64,000 bases of DNA from Firmicutes bacterium HGW-Firmicutes-2. Lineage in GTDB: Bacteria; Bacillota; Clostridia; Lachnospirales; Vallitaleaceae. Below the pieces are notes generated by a model that worked only from the letters and a program-made list of their open reading frames with translations, was not told the DNA's origin and made no database searches. A program made the position numbers and the translations under genes. Positions 33,348 through 42,247 of the stretch are shown piece after piece (position 1 is the first letter of the stretch; each line of letters opens with the position of its first letter). Where the stretch lies: contig PGZV01000019.1 in the NCBI GenBank assembly GCA_002841495.1, forward strand, positions 18,935 to 82,934, read 5' to 3'.

Positions 33348-35462
33348 TTAATACTGTTTTGATCCAATTGGGTTTTTTATGATACGCATTGCATTTATAA
33401 TCGCTATAAGTGCAACACCTACATCAGCAAAAACCGCTTCCCACATGGTGGCTAAGCCCCCTGCTCCTAAGACCAATACAATCAATTTGACCCCCATAGC
33501 AAAAGCAATATTCTGCCAAACGATGGCTTTTGTCCTTTTTGCTATAACAATTCCATCAACAAGCTTATAGGGTTCATCTGTCATAAGCACCACATCGGCT
33601 GCTTCTATGGCAGCATCTGAACCAATCCCTCCCATTGCTACACCAACATCAGCTCTTGCAAGAACAGGGGCATCGTTAATACCATCACCTACAAATAAGG
33701 TCTTGCCTTTTTTTTGCTCCTTAATGATGTTTTCAAATACTTCGACTTTTTCATGTGGTAAAAGGCCGGCATAGACTTCATCAATGCCCAATGTAGCTGC
33801 TATTTTATGGGCCACTGCCGGTAGATCACCTGTCAGCATGATGATTCTACTAATACCTTTGGCTCTAAGATCTGTGATGGTCTTCTTACTATCTGATTTT
33901 ATTTCATCGGATATAACCATATAGCCCATATAAACACCCTCTTTTGCAATATGTACTAGAGTGCCAAAGTGGTCCTGAGACGGTGGTTCTATACCATAAT
34001 CAGTCATAAGCTGACGGTTACCTGCGAGAATTTTGTCACCTGACAAAGTGATGCTTATACCTTTACCTGCAATTTCTTCAAAGTGATCGATGCGCTTTGG
34101 ATCTACAATTACGCCATAAGCATCTATTACCGATTTACCAATTGGGTGGTTTGAGTAATATTCAGCATAGGCGCCTAACTTCAGTATTTCATCTTTAGTG
34201 GTGTTTATCGGATATATCTCTGTCACCTTAAAAACGCCTTTTGTAAGAGTGCCTGTTTTATCAAAGACCACTGTTTTTACTTGATTCAATGCTTCTAGAT
34301 AATTGCTACCTTTAATAAGAATACCATGTTTCGAAGCTCCACCAACACCGCCAAAGAAACCAAGTGGAATAGAAATAACCAGAGCACATGGACATGATAC
34401 AACTAAGAAAATCAAGGCTCTATGGATCCAAGTTCTAAAATCCTCACCCTGCATAAGCAGTGGTGGTAAAAAAGCCAACGCAAGGGCCAAGTAAACGACA
34501 ACCGGTGTATAATATTTGGCAAATGTGGTGATGAATTTTTCTGTTTCTGCTTTCTTACTTGTCGCGTTTTCGACCAAGTTCAAAATCTTAGATACTGTAG
34601 ACTCACCAAATTCTTTCGTCACATTAATCTCAATAAAGCCATTGGTATTCACCGATCCTGATAATACCGTATCCCCTTCAGTTGCTTTACGGGGCACAGA
34701 CTCTCCTGTTAAGGCTGATGTATCTAACATAGCCGTCCCCTTAACAAGAATGCCATCAAGGGGAATTCTTTCACCCGCCTTAACCCAAATACGTTCATTC
34801 ACTTTGATCGTATCTGCCATGACTTGACTTAGCTCTGTGTCTTTCATGACCCATGCTACATCCGGTCGTATATCCATAAGACCAGCGATGGATTTTCTAG
34901 ATCTATGAACAGCCATATCTTGAAATCGCTCACCTATTTGATAGAATAACATAACGGTTACAGCTTCTGGGAATTCGGATATTGCAAAAGCCCCGATGGT
35001 GGCTACTGACATTAGAAAATTCTCGTCAAAGACCTTGCCTTTAACAATATTGCGCCCTGCAAGCATGAGGACATCGCCACCAATGGTCAAATAAGCTACT
35101 AAATAGATGATAAGCTCTTCCCTTAATGATAAATCTAATATTAATCCGGCAGCAAAAAACAGTGACCCTACGATGAGTCTTATCCATATAAGCTTATCTT
35201 TCCATGAATCTGTATCTTGTTCAAGCCCTTTAGCTATTTGATCTTTCTTCTTTATGACCGTTATACCATTTTCAATCTGATTCACTTTTTTTTGCAGAAT
35301 CGGTAATAAATCAAGATCAAGGGCTACAGCATCAATCGTAATGGTTTGTGTAGCAAAATTCAGATGTGCTTGATTGATCTCCGAAAGCTTACCTACCTCA
35401 TCTTCAATTTTCATTGCACAACTATGACAGTTTAAACCTTCCAAAATATATTCATGACTCAT
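33348..35462 (-). CDS. cadA: Intact heavy-metal (Zn/Cd/Pb) P1B-type ATPase
   Basis: 704 residues, full length. One N-terminal HMA domain (GLNCHSC, Cys12/Cys15), helices from about 90, TGES at 252-255, the CPC metal site at 357-359, DKTGT at 401-405, HP at 439-440 and GDGIND at 592-597. CPC with this C-terminus (GLATMWEAVFADVGV) places it in the ZntA/CadA group. It exports Zn, Cd or Pb. It has one HMA where the broken paralogue at 194-2679 has three. ATG follows AGGAGG. No repressor gene adjoins it, but an SmtB-type operator lies in its promoter region. Confidence 0.93.
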   Translation of the reverse strand: MSHEYILEGLNCHSCAMKIEDEVGKLSEINQAHLNFATQTITIDAVALDLDLLPILQKKVNQIENGITVIKKKDQIAKGLEQDTDSWKDKLIWIRLIVGSLFFAAGLILDLSLREELIIYLVAYLTIGGDVLMLAGRNIVKGKVFDENFLMSVATIGAFAISEFPEAVTVMLFYQIGERFQDMAVHRSRKSIAGLMDIRPDVAWVMKDTELSQVMADTIKVNERIWVKAGERIPLDGILVKGTAMLDTSALTGESVPRKATEGDTVLSGSVNTNGFIEINVTKEFGESTVSKILNLVENATSKKAETEKFITTFAKYYTPVVVYLALALAFLPPLLMQGEDFRTWIHRALIFLVVSCPCALVISIPLGFFGGVGGASKHGILIKGSNYLEALNQVKTVVFDKTGTLTKGVFKVTEIYPINTTKDEILKLGAYAEYYSNHPIGKSVIDAYGVIVDPKRIDHFEEIAGKGISITLSGDKILAGNRQLMTDYGIEPPSQDHFGTLVHIAKEGVYMGYMVISDEIKSDSKKTITDLRAKGISRIIMLTGDLPAVAHKIAATLGIDEVYAGLLPHEKVEVFENIIKEQKKGKTLFVGDGINDAPVLARADVGVAMGGIGSDAAIEAADVVLMTDEPYKLVDGIVIAKRTKAIVWQNIAFAMGVKLIVLVLGAGGLATMWEAVFADVGVALIAIINAMRIIKNPIGSKQY

Positions 35463-35484
35463 TATAGCCTCCTGTTTTCATATT

Positions 35485-35510
35485 AACATATGTTTACTTG
35501 TTCATATATT
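35485..35510 (-). promoter_or_regulatory. SmtB/CadC-type operator upstream of the intact metal ATPase
   Basis: AACATATGTTTA-CT-TGTTCATATATT has the 12-2-12 layout. The right half equals the classic TGTTCATATATT half-site and the left half matches about 8 of 12. It lies 22 bp upstream of the start codon. Confidence 0.65.
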
Positions 35511-35639
35511 AATATTATACAGCCAAACCTACTGTGCGTCAATGAATATTTATTTGACCCTTTATCCTTTTTTTACATTTGTGGTATAATGAAAACAGAT
35601 ACCAATATGACCCATTTAAAAGCATATAAGGAGGTCCCT

Positions 35640-36341
35640 ATGTCCTATTACAAGAATATCATACATTATTACAATCAATTGTTTCCTTTAGACCAAAATA
35701 AGCTGGACTTTGTTAACACCTCTCACACATCACAGAAAATACTCGATATCGGTTGTGCTACCGGTTCCCTATGCCACGCGCTTTACCACTTAGGTCACGA
35801 GGTTGTGGGTATCGATATTGACAAGAAAATTCTTGATCAAGCCAGAGGACTTGGTGATGATGGCCCTACCTTCCATGCCCTTGACATGCTTAATCTGGAG
35901 CAGCATTTTGATATGGATACCTTTGATCAAATTCTGTGTTTTGACAATACCATTGCCCATTTGCCAAATGAAATGGCTGTTGGTCAGTTCCTTAAAGCTA
36001 TGTCAAAAGTGCTTAAAGATGATGGTGTATTTAAATGCGAAGTCGTCAACTATGATCTCGTCTTAGCTAAAGGCATTTTAGAACTGCCGGTCATTGAAGT
36101 AGATGACCTCATCTTAAAAAGGCACCAATGTCTTGAGCAACAATGTATGGAATGTTACACCGAACTGGTTCACAATGGTGAAGTAGAAATAAACTGTGTC
36201 CCCTTATTTCCTGTTCGATATGAGCAACTTGAGTTTTTATTGATAGAAGCCGGATTTACAAAAATAAAGCTTTTTAGTGATTTTAACCGCAACCAACCTG
36301 AAGGTGAACATATTTACAACATTTTAGAAGCCTGGAAATAA
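35640..36341 (+). CDS. Class I SAM-dependent methyltransferase
   Basis: 233 residues from ATG 35640, which follows AAGGAGGT. The reading upstream to 35490 has no ribosome binding site. Motif I is ILDIGCATGSL, motif II VVGIDID, and ILCFDNTIAHLP gives motif IV. No substrate clue. Its stop is four bases from the stop of the converging kinase gene. Confidence 0.85.
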   Translation: MSYYKNIIHYYNQLFPLDQNKLDFVNTSHTSQKILDIGCATGSLCHALYHLGHEVVGIDIDKKILDQARGLGDDGPTFHALDMLNLEQHFDMDTFDQILCFDNTIAHLPNEMAVGQFLKAMSKVLKDDGVFKCEVVNYDLVLAKGILELPVIEVDDLILKRHQCLEQQCMECYTELVHNGEVEINCVPLFPVRYEQLEFLLIEAGFTKIKLFSDFNRNQPEGEHIYNILEAWK

Positions 36342-36345
36342 TCTT

Positions 36346-37275
36346 CTACAGTTTTGTAACTGTCACCTGTCTTGCTCGATCATATACATCATCCAAATCC
36401 AGTTTAGGATAACCTTCAACGGATATCGTAAGCGCACTACATGCTGTAGCGATAGCAAGACATTCGTCTAAAGGTTTCTTCCTAGATAAGCCATAAATGA
36501 AACCTGCCAACATAGCATCTCCGGCACCCACTGTGCTGATAATGTTGACATCAATGGTACCACCACGATAAGCTTCCTCAGCCGTAACCAGAAGACTGCC
36601 TTTTGAACCCATGGAAACAAGTACATATGTTATTTTGTACATTTGAATGATTTCTCTAGCAGCTTCAATAATCTTCTCATCGTTCTCCAGTTTACGATTT
36701 AGCGCATTTTCAAGCTCATGAATATTTGGCTTAATAAGATAAGGCTCACCTTTTAAGCCTTCTCTTAATATGTCATTGTCCGCATCGATAATGATTTTAA
36801 CCTCTTTACCATAACGCTGGGCAATATTTTTATATGTATCTTTAGACAAACCTTCTGGTATGCTACCACTCATAATAAGGTATTCACTTCTTGGTGCTAT
36901 GGTATCCAGTTTCTCCAAAAATTTTTCATAGTTATTCGAGTCAACTCTTGGCCCGGATTCATTTAAATCCGTCGTTTGGTTCATACCCATTTCAACAATC
37001 TTAATATTGGTCCTTGTATGACCGGGCACCTCTATGTAGTTAACAGCCATTTCATCTTTTTTGAAATACTCAAGAATTTCATGCTGGTTAGAGTGACCGA
37101 GTATGGTCATATTCATCGTCGGTAATGTGAAACCGGACAATATCCGTCCCACATTAATACCTTTACCACCAAGATCTTCTCTAATCTCACCGACTCGGTT
37201 AACTTCACCATATTTAATACTTTGAACATGAATGGTCCTATCTAATGCCGGATTAAGGGTGATCGTTGTTATCAT
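36346..37275 (-). CDS. pfkB: 1-phosphofructokinase-type PfkB sugar kinase
   Basis: 309 residues with TLNPALDRTI at the N-terminus, LGGKGINVGRIL and the ISTVGAGDAMLAGF anion hole. The start and GGKGxN motif are those of the FruK/LacC/PfkB branch rather than ribokinases. No PTS or regulator gene is next to it, so fructose 1-phosphate, tagatose 6-phosphate or fructose 6-phosphate are all possible substrates. ATG follows AGGAGG. Direct repeats of TAGTTGATT occur just upstream. Confidence 0.88.
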   Translation of the reverse strand: MITTITLNPALDRTIHVQSIKYGEVNRVGEIREDLGGKGINVGRILSGFTLPTMNMTILGHSNQHEILEYFKKDEMAVNYIEVPGHTRTNIKIVEMGMNQTTDLNESGPRVDSNNYEKFLEKLDTIAPRSEYLIMSGSIPEGLSKDTYKNIAQRYGKEVKIIIDADNDILREGLKGEPYLIKPNIHELENALNRKLENDEKIIEAAREIIQMYKITYVLVSMGSKGSLLVTAEEAYRGGTIDVNIISTVGAGDAMLAGFIYGLSRKKPLDECLAIATACSALTISVEGYPKLDLDDVYDRARQVTVTKL

Positions 37276-37421
37276 ATCTTACCTCCTGTTATTTTTGGTT
37301 ATAGTTGATTGTAGTTGATTTAAATTGGTTTATAGGTTAAAGTTCATGCTCTACTATCCCGATAAATATACTAAGCCACTTGATATTTTCTTAAAAGTTA
37401 CGCGTTAAAAAGGAGTACTTT

Positions 37422-37778
37422 ATGATCAAAGCATATAAATCCGGATTCATTAAGTTGGATGATGAAAGTGCAAAAAGAAAAGGCAACTACTTAGTCATCG
37501 AGATGACGGTAAAAAGCCTTTCCTTCATTCATCTAATTATCATTAGCCAAGACGGTTTGGTTTTTGCCGAGGCTATTGATTCTATGACTGAGATTACAGG
37601 ATACCATCGATACAGTACCACAACTTCTACTTATATTGGCGCTGGAGAACTCATTCCTCTTAATACTCAAGATAAAAATGGAATGATCGAAGGCTTGACC
37701 ATGCAACTTGGTTTTAATTATCATCTGACTGCACAAGCATTTGGTGAAGGCTTACTTAGACTTTCAGGTCAACTGTGA
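37422..37778 (+). CDS. Hypothetical 118-residue protein
   Basis: ATG follows AAGGAG at good spacing. The product has no signal peptide. A hydrophobic beta-rich core (YLVIEMTVKSLSFIHLIIIS) is followed by a Thr/Ser-rich stretch. I recognise no family. Its last 23 bases overlap the tail of the converging gene at 37756. Confidence 0.55.
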   Translation: MIKAYKSGFIKLDDESAKRKGNYLVIEMTVKSLSFIHLIIISQDGLVFAEAIDSMTEITGYHRYSTTTSTYIGAGELIPLNTQDKNGMIEGLTMQLGFNYHLTAQAFGEGLLRLSGQL

Positions 37779-38097
37779 ACACTTCTTTCATGATTTTGTA
37801 TGCTGCTTCAGCCAGGCCATCCCAATGGGTAACAGCATCATAACCAATGACAAACCAAGCCAACATAGGTGCTTTGTTCTTAAATGGATTAAGAGGTTCA
37901 TACTTGATCTCACCATGACGCCTAATGTCATAATCTTTGCCTAACTTAAATACCATACTGTCCCCATAATAAAATGCAAATACCTTGTTGTTGTATACAA
38001 GTGCAGGAGATGACATCATTTTTCCATGATGAACATCTTCATATTTATGTACCATTTTTTCAGCAATTTGATCATAACTGAGCTTAACTTTTGCCAT
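37756..38097 (-). CDS. Small TfoX-N/YjbR-like protein
   Basis: 113 residues with KMMSSPALVYNNKVFAFYYGDSM split over a beta hairpin and PFKNKAPMLAWFVIG, which resembles the TfoX N-terminal/MmcQ-YjbR type of small alpha-beta fold. Family placement is tentative. ATG follows GGGAGG. Such proteins have no established biochemical role. Confidence 0.6.
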   Translation of the reverse strand: MAKVKLSYDQIAEKMVHKYEDVHHGKMMSSPALVYNNKVFAFYYGDSMVFKLGKDYDIRRHGEIKYEPLNPFKNKAPMLAWFVIGYDAVTHWDGLAEAAYKIMKEVFTVDLKV

Positions 38098-38127
38098 GTT
38101 CAGCCTCCCATATTTTCTTAATCATGC

Positions 38128-39363
38128 CTATAGGTCCTCACCAATCATGTGCAACTGCTTTACGAACTGATTGGCCACCCTACCGGACATACCTCCTTGT
38201 CTTAAGCTCCACTTCTTTGCCTCTACTTCGACCCATGATCGGTCATAGTCTAACTTTTCTTCATCAATCATCTTAAACACCATCTCAAGATATGCTTTTT
38301 GTGACAATGACTCAAATGTAAGAAATAAACCAAAGCGGTCAGATAGCGATGTCATCTCCTGAATGAAGTCTTGAATGTGAATCTCCCCTTCACGGTCTGA
38401 CCGCACTTCTTTAATCAGATGCATCCTATTGGAAGTTACATAAAAGGCTACATTTTTTGTCTCATTTAAGATGCCACCTTCTATAAAAGATTTCAAAAAT
38501 TTATAAGCATCCTCATTAACCTCAAAAGATAAATCATCCATAAAAATGATGAATTTCAGACTTGAGTTCTTAATTTCTTCAATCAAAGCCGGTAGTTGGC
38601 CAAGCTGTCCTTTGTGAAGCTGAATCAACCTTAGCCGCTGATCCTTATACAAATCCACAATTGCTTTTATGGACGAGGATTTGCCGGTACCACTAGCACC
38701 TACTAATAAGGCATGATGATAGAATTTACTTTTCACAAAGGCTTCGGTATTTTTCCTGAGCCTTTCTTTTTGAATATCATAATCATAAATAAGAGACCAT
38801 TTAAGCGGTTCGTATTTTTCTATTGGCATGATTGTATTATCCACGGTCATATAATAAGCTATATGACTTGAAAATCTGCCGGTTCCTTGACTTTTCATCA
38901 GAACCACAAAATCATCACATTGCTGATGGAAAATAGGTTTATCTCTCACAACGGTGAAGAAATCCAAATAACATGTCACTTGACTATGTTGACTCGTTTT
39001 CTCTAACAAAAAAGTTAATAGTCCATGTTGGTTATCGATGTCATGTATGGCTTGAGCCACATCATAATGGACCAACCAATTAATTATCATCAAGTCATTT
39101 TTGATACAAGCATAATCAAACTCAGTCAAACGGTAATGCTCATCAACCAGTTTTGAAATGATTTGATTTTCAGATTCTATCATTAAGAACATGATATGCT
39201 CCATTAGTTTTTTACCACAGCTTACCAAGTCTTTAACCAAATTAAAGTAGGATCTTTGCCGTTCATTATAGTCTTCTTTGGTTATTAGATTATAATAATT
39301 GCATACAATTGAATCTCTCTCAAAACTAGTGTAGATGACCAGATTCTTAAGTTGATGGGACAT
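38128..39363 (-). CDS. DUF815-family AAA+ ATPase
   Basis: 411 residues. Residues 1-180 form an all-helical N-terminal part. Residues about 200-411 form the AAA+ core with Walker A VGASGTGKSSS, Walker B FIIFMDDLSFE, sensor 1 VAFYVTSNR and an SDRFGLFLTF arginine-bearing segment, as in DUF815 proteins. Role unknown. 14 bp downstream of the DUF302 gene, so cotranscribed. Confidence 0.85.
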   Translation of the reverse strand: MSHQLKNLVIYTSFERDSIVCNYYNLITKEDYNERQRSYFNLVKDLVSCGKKLMEHIMFLMIESENQIISKLVDEHYRLTEFDYACIKNDLMIINWLVHYDVAQAIHDIDNQHGLLTFLLEKTSQHSQVTCYLDFFTVVRDKPIFHQQCDDFVVLMKSQGTGRFSSHIAYYMTVDNTIMPIEKYEPLKWSLIYDYDIQKERLRKNTEAFVKSKFYHHALLVGASGTGKSSSIKAIVDLYKDQRLRLIQLHKGQLGQLPALIEEIKNSSLKFIIFMDDLSFEVNEDAYKFLKSFIEGGILNETKNVAFYVTSNRMHLIKEVRSDREGEIHIQDFIQEMTSLSDRFGLFLTFESLSQKAYLEMVFKMIDEEKLDYDRSWVEVEAKKWSLRQGGMSGRVANQFVKQLHMIGEDL

Positions 39364-39377
39364 AGGCTTGGCCTCCT

Positions 39378-39767
39378 TTATTTAACGACATTGCTGATAG
39401 CAAGTATAAGCGCTTCTTCAACTTCTTTTGCAAGTGATTCTAAGGCCGGATTTTCTTGCAGAGCAATTAAGGTTGTTGGCCGTATTAAGCCCAGTACAAG
39501 GTTGCCTTCTTCTTCATAGATGGCCATTTTGCAGGGCAAAAAATAACCGGCACTGATGTCAATATCTAGAACTTTTTTTGCAGCTACCGGATTGCAAACC
39601 TCTAATACAATAAAATCACGATCAAATGTCAATCCTTTTTCCTGTAGTTTATCTTTCATATTCAATTCCCAGAGAATACCGAAACCTTCATTTTTAAGTG
39701 ATGCTTCTAATCTGCTTCGTACTTCTATTTTACTTAAGTTGGTTACAACTTCATATCTAATATCCAT
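39378..39767 (-). CDS. DUF302-family protein
   Basis: 129 residues with the DUF302 pattern: VRSRLEASLKNEGFGIL, then VLEVCNPVAAKKVLDID and a hydrophobic FLPCKMAIYEEEGNLVLGLIRP strand pair, here interrupted only to note key residues Cys-Asn-Pro and Leu-Pro-Cys. It is small, soluble and of unknown activity, often near redox or metal genes. First gene of a pair with the DUF815 ATPase. Confidence 0.8.
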   Translation of the reverse strand: MDIRYEVVTNLSKIEVRSRLEASLKNEGFGILWELNMKDKLQEKGLTFDRDFIVLEVCNPVAAKKVLDIDISAGYFLPCKMAIYEEEGNLVLGLIRPTTLIALQENPALESLAKEVEEALILAISNVVK

Positions 39768-40150
39768 AATACACTTCCCTTCTTAATTCCTATTCCCGGT
39801 TTATATGTTACAAGCTCCTACTTTTTGATAGTCATTCTTATTATAATTATATAACAAACACTTCCATACAACAAGGCGTGTTTGTAATGCAAAATTAATC
39901 TTCTTGATCAAGGTGCTAATTATGTGCGCTATAAACAAGAAAAGAAGCTTCGCTTCGTTATGAGCTCTGCTCATATTTCTGAACGATTCGACAGGAAAGG
40001 TCTTTGACGTATTCTGCCACGCTTTTTGGCTGAATACTAAAGTATGACTCGTAAGTGACCAGCTTTGCTGGACACGCTCCAAGAGAATGAAAAAAGGTAG
40101 CTCGAGCTATGATCTTAAGCGACCTTGCTCTTACTACCTTATAATGGTAA
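39768..40150. other. Non-coding stretch with several short hairpins
   Basis: No convincing gene. Short hairpins with an AGC-NNN-GCT core occur at 39945 (GAAGCTTCGCTTC), 39960 (ATGAGCTCTGCTCAT) and 40039 (CCAGCTTTGCTGG). AAGGTAG/CTACCTT pairs across 40095-40141 just before the HDOD gene's stop. An ORF of 93 codons on the minus strand reads through these hairpins and has no ribosome binding site. Confidence 0.5.
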
Positions 40151-40996
40151 CTAGAAGAATATACCTTCGTCCCCGATTAAATCCGCAACTTCTGACATAA
40201 TCTCTGTTAGTGCAGATTCATCTATGCGAATTAATGCCATGGCATCATCTGAAAATTTGTAATTCAGCCCATCTATGCCTAAATTATACCCCATCATCAT
40301 CATTAAGCCATCCGCGATGTGTATCATTGCTGTCATTTTAGGATTAATAATTGCCTTTTCAGGATTATGATGACAGGCAATAGACTCAATCAGTTCTTGG
40401 GGCAAATTCCACTTTTCAGCAATCCTTGCGCCGACTTCACTATGATTATAGCCCAAGATTTCAGTCTCCACTTCAAGAAATGATTTGTTATGTAACTCAA
40501 CTTCTTGGACAATCAGTTCAAATTGGTCTTTCATGTACGTATCTAAAATAACTTTACCAATATCCCTAAGTAATCCGGCTGTATAGACTTGATCCGGTTT
40601 TGGAAATTTTATTTTTTTCGCGATGGTTCTAGCTGTTATGGCACACACCTGAGATTGACGCCATAACGCTTCTCGTTCTAGTGCATAACCGGGCAATTCT
40701 CTTTCCATAACCTTGCCCACAGTAGAAGCAAATACCATACTTTTAATAGCCTGAAAGCCCAACAAAACGGTGGCCTCAGAAACAGACTTAATATTTCTTG
40801 ACACACCATAATAAGAAGAATTGGCCAAGCGTAATATTTTCGTGGTTAAGCCTTGGTCCTTCATGATTTCACTTTCAAGATCCTTCGCAGTTGACTGGGG
40901 ATCCTCCGTTATCTGGATGATGCGGTTCACTGTTTGAGAAAATACAGGAATCTCATCTACCCGATTGATCAATTCTTCCAGACTCAATTTATTCAT
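40151..40996 (-). CDS. HDOD-domain signalling protein
   Basis: 281 residues made up almost entirely of an HDOD domain (PVFSQTVNRIIQI through SIACHHNPEKA). The catalytic HD pair is degenerate (LLRDIGK rather than HDIGK), as usual for HDOD, so it is a regulatory, non-hydrolytic relative of HD-GYP proteins. Likely linked to c-di-GMP or chemotaxis signalling. ATG follows GAGGAGG. 37 bp downstream of mreB. Confidence 0.88.
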   Translation of the reverse strand: MNKLSLEELINRVDEIPVFSQTVNRIIQITEDPQSTAKDLESEIMKDQGLTTKILRLANSSYYGVSRNIKSVSEATVLLGFQAIKSMVFASTVGKVMERELPGYALEREALWRQSQVCAITARTIAKKIKFPKPDQVYTAGLLRDIGKVILDTYMKDQFELIVQEVELHNKSFLEVETEILGYNHSEVGARIAEKWNLPQELIESIACHHNPEKAIINPKMTAMIHIADGLMMMMGYNLGIDGLNYKFSDDAMALIRIDESALTEIMSEVADLIGDEGIFF

Positions 40997-41033
40997 CTAA
41001 GACCTCCTCATGAGGATTAGCGTTGTAAATGTT

Positions 41034-42020
41034 CTATCTTTTATGACTTGCCAAATATTCAACATATTTACCCGTGCCAATTGCAACACAAGTTAAAGCA
41101 TCCTCAGCAACAATGACATTAATACCGGTCTTGCTCTCAATGAGTTGATCAAGTCCTTGAAGTAAACTGCCGCCACCTGTCATAACAATACCTCTTTCGG
41201 CAATATCCGATGCAAGTTCAGGTGGTGTTTTTTCAAGCACACTATGCACTGCTTCTACAATATTACCTGCTGCTTCTCTAAGTGCTTCTTCTGTTTCATC
41301 TGATGTAACCGTTATTGTTTTTGGTAAACCTGTAATCAAGTTACGACCACGGATATCCATTTGTATAATCTCCGGTCTTTTAAAAGCGGTTCCAATCTTA
41401 ATTTTTATTTCTTCCGCAGTTCGCTCACCTATTAAGAGATTATGCTTTTTCCTCATATATCTAACAATAGCTTCATCAAAAACATCGCCTGCTATCTTAA
41501 TGGACATGCTGACAACGGTTCCTCCAAGAGAAATGACAGCGATATCTGCTGTCCCACCACCAATATCGACCACCATGCTACCACATGCTTTGGATATATC
41601 AATGCCCGCACCTATTGCTGCAGCTATTGGTTCTTCTATGATTTCTACTTTTCTAGCGCCTGCTTGATAAGTTGCATCTTCAACCGCTCTTTTTTCTACT
41701 TCTGTTACACCACTTGGTACACAAACTGTTATACGTGGCTTTCTAAGTTTTCTTCCTACAGCTTTACTTATAAAATACTTCAGCATTTTTTCTGTAACGG
41801 TATAATCCGAGATGACACCTTCTCTAAGTGGCTTAACTGCAATAATATTTCCCGGTGTTCTTCCAAGCATGGTTCTGGCTTCATTTCCTACAGCCAAGAT
41901 TTTATTTGTATCACGATCAAAGGCAACCACTGATGGCTCTCTTAAAACCACCCCTTTGCCTTTTATATAAACCAACACATTTGCGGTACCAAGATCAATG
42001 CCTATATCTGTACTAAACAT
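41034..42020 (-). CDS. mreB: Rod-shape-determining protein MreB/Mbl
   Basis: 328 residues of bacterial actin. ATG 42020 follows GGAAGGGG by seven bases; the upstream ATG at 42068 adds residues unlike the family. The N-terminus [17 protein letters not shown] is closer to Bacillus Mbl than MreB. Phosphate 1 (DLGTAN), phosphate 2 ([12 protein letters not shown]) and adenosine (TGGGSLLQG) motifs are intact. It guides lateral cell-wall synthesis. It is not next to mreC/mreD, so it is probably a second, Mbl-type copy. Confidence 0.92.
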   Translation of the reverse strand: MFSTDIGIDLGTANVLVYIKGKGVVLREPSVVAFDRDTNKILAVGNEARTMLGRTPGNIIAVKPLREGVISDYTVTEKMLKYFISKAVGRKLRKPRITVCVPSGVTEVEKRAVEDATYQAGARKVEIIEEPIAAAIGAGIDISKACGSMVVDIGGGTADIAVISLGGTVVSMSIKIAGDVFDEAIVRYMRKKHNLLIGERTAEEIKIKIGTAFKRPEIIQMDIRGRNLITGLPKTITVTSDETEEALREAAGNIVEAVHSVLEKTPPELASDIAERGIVMTGGGSLLQGLDQLIESKTGINVIVAEDALTCVAIGTGKYVEYLASHKR

Positions 42021-42218
42021 ATTTGTTCCCCTTCCATTTATCTCTACTTGAGCTACTCTCAAGTTCAATGACGACGATATCTTCTATATTATAACTAAAA
42101 AAAAGAATTTTTGAAAGCTTTTTTAAATAATATAATTGGTTAAGGCATCAAAACTATAAAGTTGCGTTTAGTTTTGAGCATTTAACCGAACTTATGACAT
42201 GATTTTTCTTAAAGTTTT

Positions 42219-42242
42219 AAGGGACTGCATGAGCAGCCCCTT
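42219..42242 (-). terminator. Hairpin after glgP
   Basis: A 10-bp stem (AAGGGGCTGC/GCAGTCCCTT, one G-U pair) with a 4-nt loop five bases after the glgP stop. The following U-tract is weak. Confidence 0.6.
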
Positions 42243-42247
42243 AATTA

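Noticed and set aside
39801-40082. 93-codon minus-strand ORF
   Set aside because: No ribosome site, no family resemblance, and it reads through several hairpins.
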